Part shown: positions 43,500 to 53,000 of the stretch, in pieces | Layout of the letters: the number at the start of each line of letters is the position of its first letter | How positions within the stretch are numbered: position 1 is the stretch's first letter | Translations under genes and position numbers: made by a program | Assembly: GCA_017458125.1 (NCBI GenBank) | Contig: JAFTGB010000004.1 | Location: 106,241 to 170,240 of the forward strand | Reading direction: 5' to 3' | DNA: 64,000 bases | Source of the DNA: Prevotella sp. | Lineage (GTDB): Bacteria; Bacteroidota; Bacteroidia; Bacteroidales; Bacteroidaceae | The notes under the pieces: generated by a model | The model's input: only the letters and a program-made list of their open reading frames with translations | Database searches by the model: none | Told to the model about the DNA's origin: nothing

Positions 43500-44635
43500 C
43501 TATAGCACCGGTGTCTCCTGTGTATGCGCGACTCCAGGTACTGCCACTGAGAGCGGACGCCTTCGTTCGACTCCATCTGCGGCATGGCCTCAGCATAGTC
43601 GAAGCCATAGCGCTGGAACCACTGTATCAGGTCGTCGAAGATGAGCGAGTTGGCGCCCTTGGCGCGATATTCGGGCAGCACGCCGATGAGCAGCAGGTCC
43701 ACCACCTTCGTCTTATGCCATTTGAGCGTGCGCAGCAGGTGCCACCAGCCGAAGGGCAGCAGGCGGCCGTCGCGTGTCTTGCGCAGTGCCGACGTGAACG
43801 AGGGGAAGGTGATGCCGAAACCCACCAGGCGGTGCTCCTCCGTGTTCCAGTCCTCGATGGCCGTCACCAAGTTCAGGTCGGCAATCTTGATGTACTGGTC
43901 CACTAACTGGTTGATTTGCCGCTCCGACAGCTGCGAATAGCCGTACAGGTCGTTGTACGTGGCATTGATGATGTCGAAGATTTCGCGCCCTTTGCCGCCG
44001 TCCAACAGCTCCTTGCGCGTGAACTTCTTGACGTGCAGGTTGTAGCGCTTCGTAATCATCTCGCCCAACTTATGGAACTTGTCGGGCACCACCTCGGGCA
44101 CCTTCACCTTATACTCCATATAGTCGTTGTCCTTCTCGAAGCCCGCAGTCTGCTCGATGTGCTGCTGGTAGTACGGGTAGTTGTAGTTGACATACATCGT
44201 GGCGTCCTCCTCGAAACCCTCGATGAGCAAACCCTCACGGTCCATGTCGGTGAAGCCCAACGGACCGGCCATCTCCGTCATGCCCCGCTCGCGGCCCCAC
44301 TGCTCAACAGTGTCCAACAGGGCTTTCGACACGTCGCGGTCGTCCACGAAGTCCAGCCAGCCGAAGCGTACCTGCTTGCGCTGCCACCGCTCGTTGGCGC
44401 GGTGGTTGATGATGGCAGCCACGCGGCCCACGGCCTTGCCGTTGCGGTAGGCCATGAAGTAGTCGGCCTCGCAGCACTCGAAGGCGGCATTCCTGTCGCT
44501 GCGCAGCGTGTTCATCTCTTCAGAGTACAGGAAAGGCACCGCCCACGGGCAGTCCCGGTACATGTCGTAGTGGAACTGCACGAACTCCTTGAGCCCGCTC
44601 AGTCCCTCCTTCCGCTTCACTTCAATAGTATTCAT
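43478..44635 (-). CDS. GNAT-like acetyltransferase of Bacteroidetes
   Basis: A 385-residue cytosolic protein of a conserved Bacteroidetes group annotated as GNAT acetyltransferases. It has an N-terminal acetyltransferase-like half (FVQFHYDMYRDCPWAVPFLY, YFMAYRNGKAVGRVAAIINH, RFGWLDFVDDRDVSKALLDT) and a second GNAT-like half with LLLIGVLPEYRAKGANSLIF, where the acetyl-CoA loop would be. Substrate is unknown. The last residues (KVLCTK) and the stop are encoded by an AATGAG-type repeat. The TACCTTTG promoter box stands 4 bp before the ATG, predicting a leaderless mRNA. Confidence 0.75.
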   Translation of the reverse strand: MNTIEVKRKEGLSGLKEFVQFHYDMYRDCPWAVPFLYSEEMNTLRSDRNAAFECCEADYFMAYRNGKAVGRVAAIINHRANERWQRKQVRFGWLDFVDDRDVSKALLDTVEQWGRERGMTEMAGPLGFTDMDREGLLIEGFEEDATMYVNYNYPYYQQHIEQTAGFEKDNDYMEYKVKVPEVVPDKFHKLGEMITKRYNLHVKKFTRKELLDGGKGREIFDIINATYNDLYGYSQLSERQINQLVDQYIKIADLNLVTAIEDWNTEEHRLVGFGITFPSFTSALRKTRDGRLLPFGWWHLLRTLKWHKTKVVDLLLIGVLPEYRAKGANSLIFDDLIQWFQRYGFDYAEAMPQMESNEGVRSQWQYLESRIHRRHRCYRKVLCTK

Positions 44636-44639
44636 AGTG

Positions 44640-44647
44640 CAAAGGTA
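44640..44647 (-). promoter_or_regulatory. -7 box 4 bp from the acetyltransferase ATG
   Basis: TACCTTTG on the minus strand, spacer CACT, then ATG (44635). Transcription would begin at the start codon. Confidence 0.6.
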
Positions 44648-44649
44648 AT

Positions 44650-44691
44650 AAAAAAGTGGCGAACACGCTTAGCGTTTCACCACTTTTTTAA
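44650..44691 (-). terminator. Hairpin terminator downstream of the first beta-helix gene
   Basis: AAAAAAGTGGTGAAACGC pairs imperfectly with GCGTGTTCGCCACTTTTTT. It follows the minus-strand gene ending at 44816, and the run of T comes after the stem. It lies directly upstream of the acetyltransferase promoter. Confidence 0.7.
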
Positions 44692-44696
44692 GCACT

Positions 44697-44815
44697 TATT
44701 TACTATTTCACAATTTACTATTTACTGTTTATTTACTATTTTGTTATTTAATGATTTTACGCTTAAATAGTCCAATCGTAAATAAATCGTAAATAGTAAA
44801 TCGTCAAATCGTAAA
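44697..44815. repeat. TTTACTATT / TCGTAAATAG repeats after the first beta-helix gene
   Basis: AT-rich units TTTACTATTT, then AAATAGTCCAATCGTAAATA and AATCGTAAATAGTAAATCG run right up to the stop codon at 44816. Related to the TCCAATAG family. Confidence 0.65.
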
Positions 44816-47800
44816 TTATTTCACTACGACTTTCTTGCCATTGTGGATGTAGAGACCCTTAGCGGGCTTGTCCACGCGCACGCCCTGCAGCGTGTACCAG
44901 GCACCGTCGTTGACAGTCCCCTTGGCGGTCTCCACGGCCTCGATGGCGGTGGGCACGTACTCTACCAGCCAGCGCGGGTCGCCGATCTTACGCTCGTTCT
45001 GCGCCGTGCCGGCACCTAAGGTGAAGTCACCCTCGGCGGGGTTCTTGAACTGCGGGTCGCCCTCGATGCTCGACTCGCTGTCGTCGTAGCCCTGCTTGCT
45101 GCTGTCGGTCCAGCCAGCCTGCACGGCACCGTCAGCCCAGTAGCTGTTGCCGTAATAAACCGTGGTGGGGTTCGTCGAGTTCTGACCGCCCAACCAGCCG
45201 CGCACCTCGTTGCCGGCCTGCGTGCTCTCCGCAATGATGTTGTTCGTCAACATGAACATCAGCGACTTCTGGCCCTTGCCCTGCAGGTTGTTCAGCTGCT
45301 TGCCCGCGCTGATCTTGTAGAGCGTAGAGGAGCCGATGCTGATAGTCTGGAATAACTTGCTCTGGTCGCTGTCCAAGTCTTTCACGCGTCCTGACGACTG
45401 CAGGAAGTAGCCCGTGTGTCCTTCCTTCGACCACAGTGTCGAACTGAAGACGGCGAGCAGACCGGGATAGCCCTGTCCGTTGAAGTCGAAGATGTTGGAC
45501 GAACCTTCCATGTTGAGCAGGCTGTAGTAGAACAGAAGTGTGCCGACGTGCGTCTTCTGCGTGTCGCGGACGAGCGGCTGCTTCAGATTGTCTATCTTCA
45601 AGTATTCCATCACTATACGGTTGATGTACTTGTAGTTGGCGTTGTCCGTTCCGTCAGCGTTCTTGGCTGCCGTCTCGGTACCGGCCAGCGTCAGGAACGG
45701 AGCCTCCAATGCCGAGGCGTCGATGGTGGGAAGGGCACCCTCCACACCCGTGATGACGATGTCGCCACTGGTCTCGATGGTGCTGCCCATGGTGTATTTG
45801 CCGTCCTTGGCCAGACGTATCAGGGTGCTCACAGGCTTCTTGTCGCCCTTGGCGGCAGCCACCTCGGCACCGATGTCCTTACCCGTAGGCACGTCGACCA
45901 GCAGTTCGTCGGCATGTCCGGTCAGCCAGCGCGGGTCGCCGATTCCTCGGGTGAGGGCGTCGTCAGCAACACTTAACGAGAAGTCACCCTTGTCGGGATT
46001 GGCGAGGTGGGCGAGGCCGGAGCTGTTGTTCTTGGCGTAAGCCTCCTCGTTAGCCGTGTACTGGCCGTCGAAGGCGAAGCTGTTCGAGTCGATGTCCCAT
46101 GTGCACTCCTCGCCGGGCTGGCCCTCGTTCAGTCCGAGCACGAACTTGCTGGGCTCGCCGCTGTTGACGATGACGTTGTTCTTCAGCTCGAAGCTCAGCC
46201 AGTAGCGGCTGTGGTCGCGGTGCAGTATGGGCGTTACGCCCTTGGCGATGTTATAGAATGTGGAGTTCTGGATGCTGAACTTCTGCGATACGGGGCCGCC
46301 CAGCGAGGGCACGTCATCTCCGGCCTGCGAGCTGAACAGTCCGCCGCGGTGTGTGTTGGCGGGGTTAGCCCACAGCGTGGAGTTCTTGATGATAAGCTCC
46401 TCGGTGTTACCGCCGCAGTAGAAGTCGAAGATGGTGCGCGAGACGGTGCCGTCGATGCCCACGATGCTGTTGTCGAGCGTCAACTTGCCGATGAGGTACT
46501 TCTGGCGGTCGGCATAGAACAGGCGGTTCTTCAGACCCTTAATCTCCACGCCCTTGATGGTTACCTCGTCTATCCTGTATGCTCCGGCCTCGTTCAGTCC
46601 GAGCTCCGGCAGTACCATCATCTGGATGAACGGAGCGTCGTTCTTCGATGCGTCGATGACGGCGCCCTCGGCACCGTTGATGATGAGCGGCTTCGAGATA
46701 TACATCGGCTTCGACGTCGTGTACTTGCCGTCCTTCTCCAAGTTCAGCGTGATGCTGCCCACGTAGGGGTTCTGGGCATAGACGGCGGCGACTTCGGCAC
46801 CAAGGTCTTTGCCGGTAGGCAGGTCAAGTTCTATCTTCTCACCAACTTTTTCACCAATTTCAATGACAATCTTCTTAATGAGCGTCTTGCCACCAATGCT
46901 GACAATCACCTTGTCGGCAGAGCCGTCCCATACGGCGGTCTTCTTGTCAGCATCAACGACGATGCCCGTCTCGGGAGTTTCCTCGCCGTCATCCTCGCCT
47001 TCAGCACGCTTGGCTACATAAGCCAGCGTCTCCGTAGTGGCGGCGTTGGCCTCGTTCCACTCGTTGTAGTAGAAGGTAATCTTCTTCAGCGACGTGGCCT
47101 CGGCAGCCTGGAACGTCAGCGTACCGCCGTTCAGTTCAAGTTGCACGTTGTCGTCAGCGTCCACGTCATACTTGTTGGGAGCCTCCACGTCACCGCTGCT
47201 TGAAATGGTCAGCTGGGCCTTTGTCCGACCGTCGGTAATGGTGAACTCTTCAATTCCCTCCTTCAAATCGTCGGGCAGGTCGGCACCCTTCAGTGTGCTG
47301 AAGTCTGTCGTTGTCATATACGCCTCACCTGTACTTTCCATCTCAACGATGACACTCTGGATAACCATGTTCTTGAAAGGCATGACGGCCAGATAGCCAC
47401 AATTCGTTGAAGTGACAGAAATAGGAGTGCCAGAAGGAATCTTCGTCTCACCTGAAACGGCAGTAGCACCGTTGACGGATGCCTCGGTAACATACAAATC
47501 ACTGCCGTCACCCGTAGCCTGAGCCCATATCAACTGCTGCTTGCTCTCATCTTTTATGCTGCTGGCATCGTAGTTGAAGGTCACTTTCATACCTGCGGTA
47601 AGTCCGGCAACAACAATGGGACGCGTCTCATTGTCAGCTTTCCAACCCGACACAGGATTATTCTTTACGAGTTTACCGCTAATCTGCGTATTCTGCGTAA
47701 AAACAAAGTCATACTTGGGCAGCAGAGAACCTTCCGTCCACTCATAGCCACGCCAGTTACCCGGTTGCTTGCAGTAATAGCCGGTCTCATTCTTCGTCCA

Positions 47801-48382
47801 CACATAGAATGTATTTGCAGTGTTCATCTTAGTCGGATCGTTACCTGCATCAGCTTCAGCGGCAAAGTCATACACATCAACGACATCACCGTCAAGCGAC
47901 TTCACAAGAATACCATAGATATTCAAGCCCGAGTTACCACTATAGGTGTAGAACTTAGCCTTTCCACCTGTATGGTAATAGGTAAGATACTTAAATGTAC
48001 CTGCGGCAACAGTTGACTCCATCACCACATTCTTGAAGTTGTCCTTAGCCAGTATCAGCGGTCTGGGGTCGCCAGAACTGCTGGAATGAGTAAAGGCAAT
48101 GATAATCAACGAGCGCTCAGACACCTCGAACTGCAGGCTGCGTGCCTGTTCATTTCCTGAGCCACCTAACTTCAGACGTTGTTTGAAAGGCAGGAACAAC
48201 CCCTTGTCGCTACCGTCTATTGACACCTTTTTTTCATTGGTGGCTGTAACGGTCAGACCGTCAATCTCCGTGGTTGATGTGATATCCCCCTTTTCCCAGG
48301 TCGAGAAGTTCCACAGCTTGTCCTCAGCCTGAGCGCAGAGAGTCATCAATGCTCCCACAATCAAAAAGAAAAATTTCTTCAT
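44816..48382 (-). CDS. Large secreted beta-helix protein with T9SS tail (paralogue 1)
   Basis: A 1188-residue exported protein with a signal peptide (MKKFFFLIVGALMTLCAQA), an N-terminal region resembling carbohydrate-binding modules (residues about 20-340), a linker domain (about 345-510), and two tandem parallel beta-helix units (about 515-820 and 826-1130). Each unit starts with a TGKDxGAEVAA signature (PTGKDLGAEVAAVYAQN and PTGKDIGAEVAAAKGDK). The helices resemble DUF4957/DUF5123 modules that occur with pectin-active enzymes. The C-terminal 35 residues (DGAWYTLQGVRVDKPAKGLY) are a type IX sorting signal, so the protein is probably surface-attached. Function unknown; polysaccharide binding or lysis is plausible. 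A promoter with ideal spacing lies at 48485-48516 (complement). Confidence 0.8.
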   Translation of the reverse strand: MKKFFFLIVGALMTLCAQAEDKLWNFSTWEKGDITSTTEIDGLTVTATNEKKVSIDGSDKGLFLPFKQRLKLGGSGNEQARSLQFEVSERSLIIIAFTHSSSSGDPRPLILAKDNFKNVVMESTVAAGTFKYLTYYHTGGKAKFYTYSGNSGLNIYGILVKSLDGDVVDVYDFAAEADAGNDPTKMNTANTFYVWTKNETGYYCKQPGNWRGYEWTEGSLLPKYDFVFTQNTQISGKLVKNNPVSGWKADNETRPIVVAGLTAGMKVTFNYDASSIKDESKQQLIWAQATGDGSDLYVTEASVNGATAVSGETKIPSGTPISVTSTNCGYLAVMPFKNMVIQSVIVEMESTGEAYMTTTDFSTLKGADLPDDLKEGIEEFTITDGRTKAQLTISSSGDVEAPNKYDVDADDNVQLELNGGTLTFQAAEATSLKKITFYYNEWNEANAATTETLAYVAKRAEGEDDGEETPETGIVVDADKKTAVWDGSADKVIVSIGGKTLIKKIVIEIGEKVGEKIELDLPTGKDLGAEVAAVYAQNPYVGSITLNLEKDGKYTTSKPMYISKPLIINGAEGAVIDASKNDAPFIQMMVLPELGLNEAGAYRIDEVTIKGVEIKGLKNRLFYADRQKYLIGKLTLDNSIVGIDGTVSRTIFDFYCGGNTEELIIKNSTLWANPANTHRGGLFSSQAGDDVPSLGGPVSQKFSIQNSTFYNIAKGVTPILHRDHSRYWLSFELKNNVIVNSGEPSKFVLGLNEGQPGEECTWDIDSNSFAFDGQYTANEEAYAKNNSSGLAHLANPDKGDFSLSVADDALTRGIGDPRWLTGHADELLVDVPTGKDIGAEVAAAKGDKKPVSTLIRLAKDGKYTMGSTIETSGDIVITGVEGALPTIDASALEAPFLTLAGTETAAKNADGTDNANYKYINRIVMEYLKIDNLKQPLVRDTQKTHVGTLLFYYSLLNMEGSSNIFDFNGQGYPGLLAVFSSTLWSKEGHTGYFLQSSGRVKDLDSDQSKLFQTISIGSSTLYKISAGKQLNNLQGKGQKSLMFMLTNNIIAESTQAGNEVRGWLGGQNSTNPTTVYYGNSYWADGAVQAGWTDSSKQGYDDSESSIEGDPQFKNPAEGDFTLGAGTAQNERKIGDPRWLVEYVPTAIEAVETAKGTVNDGAWYTLQGVRVDKPAKGLYIHNGKKVVVK

Positions 48383-48481
48383 ACGCTTTAGTTTTTTAAG
48401 TTAATATTGTTTCAGTTGTTTTATGTCAGTTTCTGTATTTGTCAGAGTGTGTGATGGTTTCCAAACAAACGGACAATACGC

Positions 48482-48540
48482 TTGCAAATTTAGGAATTTT
48501 ACTTGAAACTTCCAAACAATCAGGCAATTATTTTACAAAA
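48482..48540. repeat. 59-bp direct repeat, left copy (also the promoter of paralogue 1)
   Basis: 58 of 59 bases match 49260-49318. On the minus strand it holds TTTG (48513-48516), 20 bp, then TAAATTTG (48485-48492), a textbook Bacteroidetes promoter for the gene ending at 48382. Together the two copies enclose a MazF-like module. Confidence 0.92.
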
Positions 48541-48566
48541 AGCGACGTTTGGGCAATGGACTATAA

Positions 48567-48929
48567 TTATAGTAATTCCCACCCGAATATGCTCTTTATC
48601 GTTTTATTGATTATTGTTTCCATGTATTCTCCTTTAACGGCAGTCCGATAAGAAGAAACTACTTCGTCAGGAGTGAAATACGTCATAAAATGAGTGACAA
48701 AGTAGGATTGTTTTAATAAGGGTTTTGTAAGCCATTCGTTTTTTATTTCCAAAGTATATTGAGGGAGATGATTTTTACTGGAAATCAATACCGCGTAAAA
48801 CATACCGTCCTCATCAGCTTGCAAGTCTTGTGTAGAAACTACAAGTGCAGGATGCACCTTGAATCCTTCACCTGGGAAGTTGAAGGTTACTTCTACTATT
48901 TCACCATATCGCACTTGCTTTACAGCCAT
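48567..48929 (-). CDS. PemK/MazF-like toxin
   Basis: A 120-residue protein with the PemK/MazF start pattern (RYGEIVEVTFNFPGEGFKVH, then PALVVST) and a second conserved region near YFVTHFMTYFTPDEVV. MazF-type proteins are RNA endonucleases that stop growth. The catalytic residues are less clearly kept than in E. coli MazF, so it could be a divergent member with a related but not identical role. It overlaps the partner gene upstream by 10 bp, and the AT-rich codon use differs from its GC-rich neighbours, which suggests acquisition. Confidence 0.7.
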   Translation of the reverse strand: MAVKQVRYGEIVEVTFNFPGEGFKVHPALVVSTQDLQADEDGMFYAVLISSKNHLPQYTLEIKNEWLTKPLLKQSYFVTHFMTYFTPDEVVSSYRTAVKGEYMETIINKTIKSIFGWELL

Positions 48930-49252
48930 TTTTCCATAGGTTTAATGGTCTTACCTGCCGTAGCATGAAGGACAGTCGAAAGCGGCAACGTGTCCTCTGG
49001 CAATTCCTTTGTCGTCTGACCGCTAAAGTATTCTTCCCATTGTTCCTCCGAAAAAGAGTTTGCGGGCTGCTTCCTCACTACCTTCGCAGTCATGCGTTCT
49101 GCAGATGGAGCCGCTAACAGTTGCACCAAATAATGAATAGCCCACACTCTCTCTTCAGGATCCAGCTGGGCCAGCGTTTCTGCTAACATTCTTTTCTTAT
49201 TGTCACTCATCATTCTATCGTTTAACGTCCCCTCCATCATCAGAAAGTACAT
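48920..49252 (-). CDS. Putative antitoxin partner of the MazF-like protein
   Basis: A 110-residue (or 96-residue, if started at the ATG 49210, MSDNKKRMLAETLAQLDPEE) soluble protein, hydrophilic, with helical N-terminal and a disordered C-terminal half (KQPANSFSEEQWEEYFSGQT). I do not recognise the family. Its position as the first gene of the pair, its 10-bp overlap with the MazF-like gene and its size fit an antitoxin. The promoter copy in the right 59-bp repeat (TAAATTTG, complement of 49263-49270) sits 10 bp before the 49252 start. Confidence 0.6.
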   Translation of the reverse strand: MYFLMMEGTLNDRMMSDNKKRMLAETLAQLDPEERVWAIHYLVQLLAAPSAERMTAKVVRKQPANSFSEEQWEEYFSGQTTKELPEDTLPLSTVLHATAGKTIKPMEKWL

Positions 49253-49259
49253 ATTACGT

Positions 49260-49318
49260 TTGCAAATTTAGGGATTTTACTTGAAACTTCCAAACAATCA
49301 GGCAATTATTTTACAAAA
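49260..49318. repeat. 59-bp direct repeat, right copy (promoter of the toxin-antitoxin pair)
   Basis: 58/59 identical to 48482-48540. Contains TTTG (49291-49294, minus strand) and TAAATTTG (49263-49270), 20 bp apart. Confidence 0.92.
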
Positions 49319-49360
49319 CCAGCCTTTATACTGCCCCCCTATCATTTTTTTTCAGCAAAT

Positions 49361-49995
49361 AAATGCCATTTTGCAAGACTGATTGATAATCAAAGTGTTA
49401 CGTATGGCAAAATGGATGGCATTATGGCATTTCAGCCGTAAGGCTCATGAGAAATTTTCCCATCATGGGAAAAATTTTTTCCAAGGCGAGGAAAAGAAAA
49501 ATACAAAATAAAAAATAAAAAGTAGAGGCAAGAGTTTTTTTTAAGAAGCAAGAAGCAAGAGGCAAGAGGAATGTTGGTAAACCCTCCCTATGAGGCCCCC
49601 AATAGTGTATTCTCTTGCTTCTTGCCTCTTGCTTCTTGCTTCTAAAGAGTCTCTTGCTTCTTGCCTCTTAGCAAAGCTTTTTGCTTCTCAAAAGTTGTTG
49701 CGCTGCTGCGCAATGTTGAATGAGGAAAATGGTAATCAGTTCCCCTCCTTGGAAAGGAGGGGTTAGGGGTGGTTGATTATGCCAAGTGACAGTGTCAAAT
49801 TCGCTGTAGTCATCAACCACCCCCGGCCCCACCTTTACAAGGAGGGGAGCTAATGTGTTAACTAACGGCTTCTTGCCTCTTGCCTCTTGCTTCTCTAAAA
49901 AGCTTCTTGCTTCTAAAAACAAGAATGCCATTTTGCCACCGATTTTGCCATACGTAACGCGTTGACTGTCAGTTAGTCTTGCAAAATGGCATTTT
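49361..49995. mobile_element. MITE-like element with about 72-bp terminal inverted repeats
   Basis: The left end (49361-49432) and right end (49924-49995) are inverted copies: the first 20 bases (AAATGCCATTTTGCAAGACT) and an internal TTACGTATGGCAAAAT are identical. Each arm is itself nearly palindromic (AAATGCCATTTT ... AAAATGGCATTT). Inside are GCAAGA units (about 49540-49680), a GGAGGGG palindrome with GGTGGTTGAT arms (about 49740-49855), and more GCAAGA units. No transposase is encoded. The 111-codon frame on the minus strand inside (49668-50003) has only repeat-derived residues. Confidence 0.75.
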
Positions 49996-50015
49996 TTTGG
50001 CAAAAAAACAAATGA

Positions 50016-50042
50016 GCGGCGTACCAGTCAATGGTACGCCGC
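50016..50042 (-). terminator. Terminator of paralogue 2
   Basis: Stem GCGGCGTACC / GGTACGCCGC, loop 7 nt, on the minus strand followed by a T-rich stretch (TTTGTTTTTTTG). It serves the gene ending at 50071. Confidence 0.85.
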
Positions 50043-50070
50043 CCAAATAGTTTAATGTTTTAATTGTCAA

Positions 50071-53000
50071 TTACTTAATCACGACCTTCTTGCCGTTGTG
50101 GATGTAGATACCCTTGGCGGGCTTGTCTACGCGCACGCCCTGCAGCGTGTACCAGGCACCGTCGTTGGCGTTCTCCTTGACGGTCTGCACGGCCTCGATG
50201 GCTGTCGGAACGTATTCCACCGTCCAGCGCGGGTCACCAATGCCGTACTGGTTCTGCTCCGTGCCGGCACCTAAGGTGAAGTCACCCTCGGCGGGGTTCT
50301 TGAACTGCGGGTCGCCCTCAAGGCTCGTCTCCGACATGTCGTAGCCCTGCTTGCTGCTGTCGGTCCAGCCTGCCTGCACAGCGCCGTTAGCCCAGTAGCT
50401 GTTGCATAGGTACAGAGCCTGCGGATTGGTAGAGTTCTGACCGCCTAACCAGCCGCGCACCTCGTTGCCGGCCTGTGTGCTCTCGGCAATGATGCTGTTC
50501 ATGAGCATCAGCACGAGCGACTTCTGGCCCTTGCCCTGCAGGTTGTTCAGCTGCTTGCCGACGCTGATCTTATAGAGTGTCGAGAAGGCGACGGTAATCA
50601 TCTGAGTGTACTGTGACTGGTCGCCATCCAGGTCCTTCACGCGTCCTGACGACTGCAGGAAGAAGCCCGTATGGCCGCCTTTCGACCACAGTGTGGACTC
50701 CAGCACTCTCAGGGCTGCGGGATAGCCCTTGCCATTGAAGTCGAAGATGTTTGCCGAGCCTTCCATGTTGACCACGGCGTTCTGCACCTGCAGGTTGTCA
50801 ACCAGCGTCTTCTGGTTGTCGCGTACCAGCGGCTTGCTCAGTCCTTCAATCTTGAGGTCGGTGATTTTCACCTGTCCGATGCTCTTGTAGTTGGCATTCT
50901 CCGTGCCGTCCACATTCTTGGCGGCAGTCTCGGTGCCGTCCAAGGTCACGAACGGAGCGTCCAAGGCTGTGGCATCGATGGTGGGAAGACCTGTGCCGTC
51001 GCCCTTGATGACGATGTTGCCGGCGCTCTCAATGGTGCCGCTGATGGTGTACTTGCCGTCCTTGGCCAGACGAATCAGCGTGTTCAGCGGCTTCTTGTCG
51101 CCCTTGGCGGCAGCCACCTCGGCAGCGATGTCCTTGCCCGAAGCCACTTCGACCAGCAGGTCGCCCTCGGCACCGTTCAGCCAGCGCGGGTCACCGATGC
51201 CGGCCTCGAAGGCTGCGTCGAGCACGCTCAGCGAGAAGTCGCCCTTGTCGGCACCGCTGAAGGTGATGGGGCCTTCGACCACGTCGGCATTGCCGTACTG
51301 CTCGTCCCTGCCGGTATCCTTGCCGTCGAAGGTGAAGCTGTTGTTGCCGATAATCCATGTGCACTCCTCACCGGGCTGACCCTCGTTCAGTCCGAGCACG
51401 AACTTACCAGCCTCGCCGCTGTTGACGATGATGCTGTTCAGCAGCTCGAAGGTCAGGTCAGCGTCGCTGTGACGCTCCAGCAGCACGGGCGTCTCGCCCT
51501 TGGCGATGTTATAGAGTGTGGAGTTCTTGATGCTGATTTTCTGGTTCTCGCCGCCCAGTGCGAAGACGCTCTGGCTGGCCTGCGTGCTCAGCAGACCGCC
51601 GCGCTTCGAGTTCGACGGGTCGGCAGCCAGTGTCGAGTTCTCGACGATGAGTTCCTTGAAGTTACCGCCGCAGTAGAAGTCGAAGATGCTGCGCGGCGTG
51701 GTGCCGTCGACCATGATGACGCTGTTGCTGACCAGCACCTTGCCGATGAGGTACTGATGACGGTCGGCATAGACCAGGCGGTTCTTCAGACCCTTGATGG
51801 TGACATTCTTAATGGCGATGGAGTCCACGTCGTAGCCACCGGCAGCATTCAGCGAAGCGTTGTCGCCGATGGGGCGCATCAGAATGAACGGATCCTCGCA
51901 CTTCGACGCGTCGATGACGGCACCCTCGGCACCGTTGATGCACAGCGGACGGCCAATGAACAGTGAACCGCTGGTGGTGTACTTACCGTTCTCCTCCAGG
52001 TTGATGGTCAGACCGCTGGCATACGGGTTCTTCTCCTGCCATGCTGACACCTCTTTATATATGTCCTTACCTGTGGGAATGTCGATGATGCCGGCGGCAT
52101 CCTTGCGCTCACCGACCTCGATGACGATGCGCTTGATGACGGTCTTACCTGTAATGCCGATGACGACGAGCTGTGACGAACCCGACCACACAGCGGTCTT
52201 CTTGCTGCCGTCAACCTCAAGGGGTACGCTCTCGCCTTCTATGAGTTCGCCGTTACCCTCGTCCCATGTGTCGTAGTAGATGGTAATCTTCTTCAGCGAA
52301 CGGCCATCCTGCGGGGTGAACGTCAGCGTGCCGCCGTTCAGTTCGAGCACAGCTTTTTGCGAAGCTCCCTCACCCAGAATGGCGAAGTGGTTAGGCGTGC
52401 CGGTGTCACTGCCCGACACCACCATCTTCGATGCCGTGCTGGCATCGGTAATAGTCATGTCGACAATCTCCGTCAGGTCAGCCTCCGTAATCAGCTCCAC
52501 GTCCTCGGCAGCCAGCGACTGGAAGTCCAGCGTCGACTGGTACATGGGTGCGGCACCGTCGGGGATGTAGGTCACCTTGGTAATGCGCTGTCCTCCACCT
52601 GCGGCGAAGTAGATGAAGTATTGTTTGCCGCGCTCTACGGGAGCACTGATGATGACAGGCGTGGCAGCTATCGAGTAGCCGCAGCCTACAACGGACTCAG
52701 GAGCGCTGTTGATGTCGGTGAAGCTCTCCAAAGCCGTACCGATGGCAGCAATGTTGTTGTCATTGTTGGCCAAATAGGTGATGCGCAGCGTACCGTTGGC
52801 AAACGGCATATAGTCCATATAGCGGTCGGTAACCACATTATTGACGATGGTGGCACCGCTGACAGAGAATCCCTTGCTGGTGATGAAGCATTTGCCAGGG
52901 TTGTAACCCATGTCCAACGTCAGGTCGTTATAGTCGTAAGGAGCCTTGTACTTGGTCTCGTAGTCAGCGGCATACTCTGCCTCCGTTGCGGGGAACTGCG

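Noticed and set aside
48439-48651. Plus-strand 70-codon frame in front of paralogue 1
   Set aside because: Overlaps the promoter repeat and the 3' end of the MazF-like gene; no family or start context.
49526-49921. CRISPR array (regular GCAAGA units)
   Set aside because: Units are 6-7 bp tandems and inverted arms, without unique spacers of constant length, and no cas gene is near.
49668-50003. 111-codon minus-strand reading frame inside the MITE-like element
   Set aside because: It consists of residues read from GCAAGA, GGAGGGG and terminal repeats; no domain and no promoter.
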